NCBI GenBank assembly: GCA_026985385.1
Contig: JALSQM010000144.1
Span: 1 to 6,745 of the forward strand
DNA length: 6,745 nt
Source: Acidilobaceae archaeon
GTDB taxonomy: Archaea; Thermoproteota; Thermoprotei_A; Sulfolobales; Acidilobaceae
Direction of reading: 5' to 3'
Shown here: positions 4,846 to 6,745 of the stretch, piece after piece
Layout: each line of letters opens with the position of its first letter
Numbering within the stretch: position 1 is the stretch's first letter
Made by a program: the position numbers and the translations under genes
The notes under the pieces: generated by a model
Databases searched by the model: none
Told to the model about the DNA's origin: nothing
What the model saw: only the letters and a program-made list of their open reading frames with translations

Positions 4846-6039
4846 TTGAGTAGGAGAGTCGCTATAATCGGTACTGGCCATAGCAAGTTCGGTAATAGGG
4901 GAGATGTTAACATTGCTGAGCTCGCCTATGAGTCAATAAGGCAGGCGCTGGACGAGGCCGGCATAGAGCCTAGGGAGATAGACTTCGCCTATGTCTCCAA
5001 CGTTGGTGGGTGGTCAAGTGAGCCCCTCCCAGCGGTTGTAGCGTTAGAGTATGCGGGCCTTACCGGTATAGGCACAATGAGGGTTGAGGCAGCGTGCTCC
5101 AGCGGTAGCGCCGCTATAAAAGCCGCCTACGATACCATCAAGAGCGGAGAAGCCGATATAGTGCTGGTGCTTGGAGTCGAGAAGATGAATGAGAGCCCGA
5201 CACCGACGGTGGTAGAGTTCATAGGTAGGGCGGGTAACTACTTCTGGGAGTTCCAGAACTTCGGGCTCACATTTCCAGGGTACTACGCCCTCTATGCTAC
5301 CGCCTACATGGCTAGGTATGGTGCAACCGAGGAGGATCTATGCAAGGTGGCCGTGAAGAACCACTACTACGCGAGCTTCAACCCCAAAGCCCAGTTCCCA
5401 AGGAAGATAACCCTAGAGCAGTGCATGCAGTCCAGATACATAGCGTGGCCGCTCAAGCTCTTCGACTGCAGCCCGATAACGGATGGCTCGGCAGCGGTCA
5501 TATTGGCCAGTGAGGAGGTGGCCAAGAAGGTCACGGATAGCCCTGTCTGGATAGCTGCTATAGGCACTGCGAGCGGTACAAGCAACCTATCGAGGAGGAG
5601 CGACTTCACGCACCTAGAAGCAGCGAGGATAGCTGCTAGGATGGCGTATAAGAAGGCTGGTATCGACCCTGAGAACCCCGTCAAGCAAATAGACGTGGCC
5701 GAGGTCCACGACTGCTTCACTATAGCTGAGATAATGGCCTACGAGGACCTAGGCTTCGCCAAGCCCGGCGAGGGGTACAAGCTGGTGAGAGAGGAGCAGA
5801 CCTACATAGGCGGGGTGATACCGGTGAACCTGAGCGGCGGCCTGAAGGCTAAGGGGCACCCGCTGGGAGCTACTGGGGTCAGCATGGCGGTAGAGCTCGC
5901 GCACCAGCTCCTAGGCAAGGTTGAGAGGGAGAGGCAGGCACCCATAAAGCATGGCGTAGCTCTAGCCCACAACATAGGAGGCACAGGCCATTACGCCTAT
6001 GTCACGATCTACACGCTTGAGAAGCCCCGGGAGGCTTAG
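4846..6039 (+). CDS. Thiolase / acetyl-CoA C-acetyltransferase of the SCP2-thiolase type
   Basis: A 397-residue thiolase-fold enzyme that joins or cleaves acyl-CoAs (acetoacetyl-CoA or 3-ketoacyl-CoA). The nucleophile is C84 in EAACSSGSAA. H288 in EVHDCF and H338 in SGGLKAKGHPLGATG occupy the expected catalytic positions. Near the C-terminus, where bacterial biosynthetic thiolases carry their second cysteine, this protein has HNIGGTG (375-381), the form I associate with archaeal and SCP-x-type thiolases. Length is normal. The TTG at 4846 follows a G-rich stretch (GGGGCGGGATCC) and gives the standard beginning RRVAIIGTGHSKFG. The DUF35 gene follows after 12 nt and is surely cotranscribed; such pairs form complexes in archaea, best known in the mevalonate-pathway thiolase/HMG-CoA synthase complex. 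No HMG-CoA synthase gene is visible here, so mevalonate synthesis, ketoacyl-CoA cleavage or another acyl-CoA reaction all remain possible. Confidence 0.9.
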   Translation: MSRRVAIIGTGHSKFGNRGDVNIAELAYESIRQALDEAGIEPREIDFAYVSNVGGWSSEPLPAVVALEYAGLTGIGTMRVEAACSSGSAAIKAAYDTIKSGEADIVLVLGVEKMNESPTPTVVEFIGRAGNYFWEFQNFGLTFPGYYALYATAYMARYGATEEDLCKVAVKNHYYASFNPKAQFPRKITLEQCMQSRYIAWPLKLFDCSPITDGSAAVILASEEVAKKVTDSPVWIAAIGTASGTSNLSRRSDFTHLEAARIAARMAYKKAGIDPENPVKQIDVAEVHDCFTIAEIMAYEDLGFAKPGEGYKLVREEQTYIGGVIPVNLSGGLKAKGHPLGATGVSMAVELAHQLLGKVERERQAPIKHGVALAHNIGGTGHYAYVTIYTLEKPREA

Positions 6040-6040
6040 G

Positions 6041-6045
6041 GGGTG
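6041..6045 (+). promoter_or_regulatory. Ribosome binding site of the DUF35 gene
   Basis: GGGTG lies 6 nt before the ATG at 6052. The in-frame GTG at 6043 is contained within this site, which argues for the ATG as the true start. Confidence 0.5.
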
Positions 6046-6051
6046 GTGGAC

Positions 6052-6594
6052 ATGAGTACTCAGAGGGAGCAGGCGGACCTCTTCTTCAAGCAGTTAGAGG
6101 AGTTCACTAAGACCATGAAGCAGAGCGTGGGTATACCGCTAGTCGTAGACCAGAAGACTGGTGTCGCGCTGTGGTACGACCAGAGGGAGTTGAAGCTACG
6201 GTTCCTCATAAGCATAGAGAAGACCAGGAAGTTCTTCGAGGCGCTAAGCGAGGGCAAGGTACTAGCTACCAGGTGTAAGAAGACTGGTAAGATATACTTC
6301 CCACCTCAGGTAGACTGCCCCGACGCCCCCGACAGCGAGGTTGAGTGGGTGGAGCTACCCAAGGAGGGGGAGCTACTGACATACACGATAATAAACACCA
6401 AGCCATACAGCTTCGGGCACTACCCGGACTACACCGTGGGGATAGCAAGGCTATCCAACGGTGTTCAGATACTAGCATGGGTACGAGAGACCGATCCAAA
6501 GAAGCTGAAGGTGGGAATGAAAGTACGCCTAGAAGTCGTGAGAAGACAGCCTGAAGGCTATCTAACATACGAGCTAGTGCCCGTGGAGGAGTAA
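6052..6594 (+). CDS. DUF35 OB-fold protein with degenerate zinc ribbon, thiolase partner
   Basis: A 180-residue DUF35 protein. The core starts with the usual helix (TRKFFEALSEGKVLATR, about 57-73). A rubredoxin-like ribbon follows (CKKTGKIYFPPQVDCPDAPDSE, about 75-96, broken here by no gap), then an OB-fold (about 100-180) with PDYTVGIARLSNGVQILAWV and LKVGMKVRLEVVRR. In relatives the ribbon has two C-x-x-C pairs; here they read C75-x-x-T78 and C89-x-x-A92, so two zinc ligands are missing. About 50 residues precede the core (LFFKQLEEFTKTMK... VALWYDQRELKLRF), making the protein longer than the common 130-140. DUF35 proteins bind acyl-CoA via the OB-fold and bridge thiolase to a partner enzyme, so this one is probably a scaffold for the thiolase just upstream. 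The ATG at 6052 is chosen over the GTG at 6043 because the latter lies in the ribosome binding site. A terminator follows 21 nt after the stop. Confidence 0.85.
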   Translation: MSTQREQADLFFKQLEEFTKTMKQSVGIPLVVDQKTGVALWYDQRELKLRFLISIEKTRKFFEALSEGKVLATRCKKTGKIYFPPQVDCPDAPDSEVEWVELPKEGELLTYTIINTKPYSFGHYPDYTVGIARLSNGVQILAWVRETDPKKLKVGMKVRLEVVRRQPEGYLTYELVPVEE

Positions 6595-6615
6595 GCACAA
6601 CAAAGCCGCGGGGGC

Positions 6616-6640
6616 GAGGGGCAGCTAACCCCTCTTTTTC
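6616..6640 (+). terminator. Hairpin plus T-run terminator of the thiolase-DUF35 operon
   Basis: Arms GAGGGG (6616-6621) and CCCCTC (6629-6634) are exact complements with a 7-nt loop, and the run TTTTT (6635-6639) follows at once. Archaeal RNA polymerase terminates on T-runs alone, so the T-tract is the key part. Position just after the operon's last stop supports the call. Confidence 0.65.
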
Positions 6641-6671
6641 TCCAAGGCCGGCATTTCATTCTCATTGTTCA

Positions 6672-6685
6672 TAGCAGTTCTGCTA
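6672..6685. repeat. 14-bp palindrome beyond the terminator
   Basis: TAGCAG (6672-6677) and CTGCTA (6680-6685) are exact reverse complements around TT. It lies in the last 105 bp, where I find no supported gene. It could be an operator for a gene starting beyond the right edge, or chance. Confidence 0.3.
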
Positions 6686-6745
6686 GCTTGTGGTAGGCGG
6701 CGGTGATCCCTCGACCTCTCCGGCGTGGTTTTTATTCTGGCAGGG

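Noticed and set aside
6702..6709. GGTGATCC, complementary to the 16S 3' end like a strong ribosome binding site
   Set aside because: No ATG, GTG or TTG opening a usable frame lies 4-10 nt downstream, and nothing else marks a gene start there.
1..6745. tRNA or rRNA genes, CRISPR repeats, insertion sequences, toxin-antitoxin or defence genes
   Set aside because: No TTCGA-type T-loop with acceptor pairing, no spaced direct repeats, no transposase and no terminal repeats were found; nearly all sequence is explained by eight housekeeping-like genes.

Overview
The window looks like chromosomal DNA of a hyperthermophilic crenarchaeon (Thermoproteota, probably Desulfurococcales-like; this is an inference). 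The reasons are frequent TTG and GTG starts, AGG/ATA-rich codon use, short TATA boxes 15-100 nt upstream of genes, GGTG-type ribosome binding sites, and a gene set typical of Crenarchaeota: AbrB/PhoU-type regulator, stand-alone THUMP protein, archaeal phosphohexomutase, DUF2208-like membrane protein, and an SCP2-type thiolase paired with a DUF35 protein. I see no mobile element, CRISPR array, tRNA or rRNA.

Layout. 1-181 (minus) is the N-terminal part of an AbrB-domain protein running off the left edge. A divergent promoter region (182-332) separates it from a two-gene plus-strand operon: a THUMP protein (333-866), overlapping by 8 nt a GlmM/phosphoglucomutase-type enzyme (859-2292). Converging on this, with stop codons overlapping by 4 nt, is a four-helix membrane protein (2289-3053, minus). 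One TATA-like element at 3088-3095 appears to serve both that gene and the divergent amidohydrolase (3126-4244). The amidohydrolase converges on a small SCP2 lipid-carrier gene (4275-4619, minus). A regulatory region of about 220 bp (4620-4845), with back-to-back TATA boxes and a palindrome between them, separates the SCP2 gene from a divergent operon of thiolase (4846-6039) and DUF35 acyl-CoA-binding partner (6052-6594). That operon ends in a hairpin plus T-run terminator (6616-6640). The last ~105 bp holds a 14-bp palindrome and a short open minus frame but no gene I can support.

How the genes fit together. The right-hand third is a coherent acyl-CoA/lipid module: thiolase, its probable DUF35 scaffold and a lipid/acyl-CoA carrier share one control region. 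The domain combination resembles the animal SCP-x protein, where thiolase and SCP2 are fused. The DUF35 protein is unusual: it keeps only two of the four expected zinc cysteines and has an extra N-terminal segment. The left part combines tRNA modification (THUMP) with amino-sugar/hexose phosphate metabolism, a pairing with no obvious functional logic beyond co-expression. No clearly new system is evident; the items most worth checking are the DUF35 variant, the SCP2/thiolase/DUF35 module, and the similar leader layouts of the two plus-strand operons.
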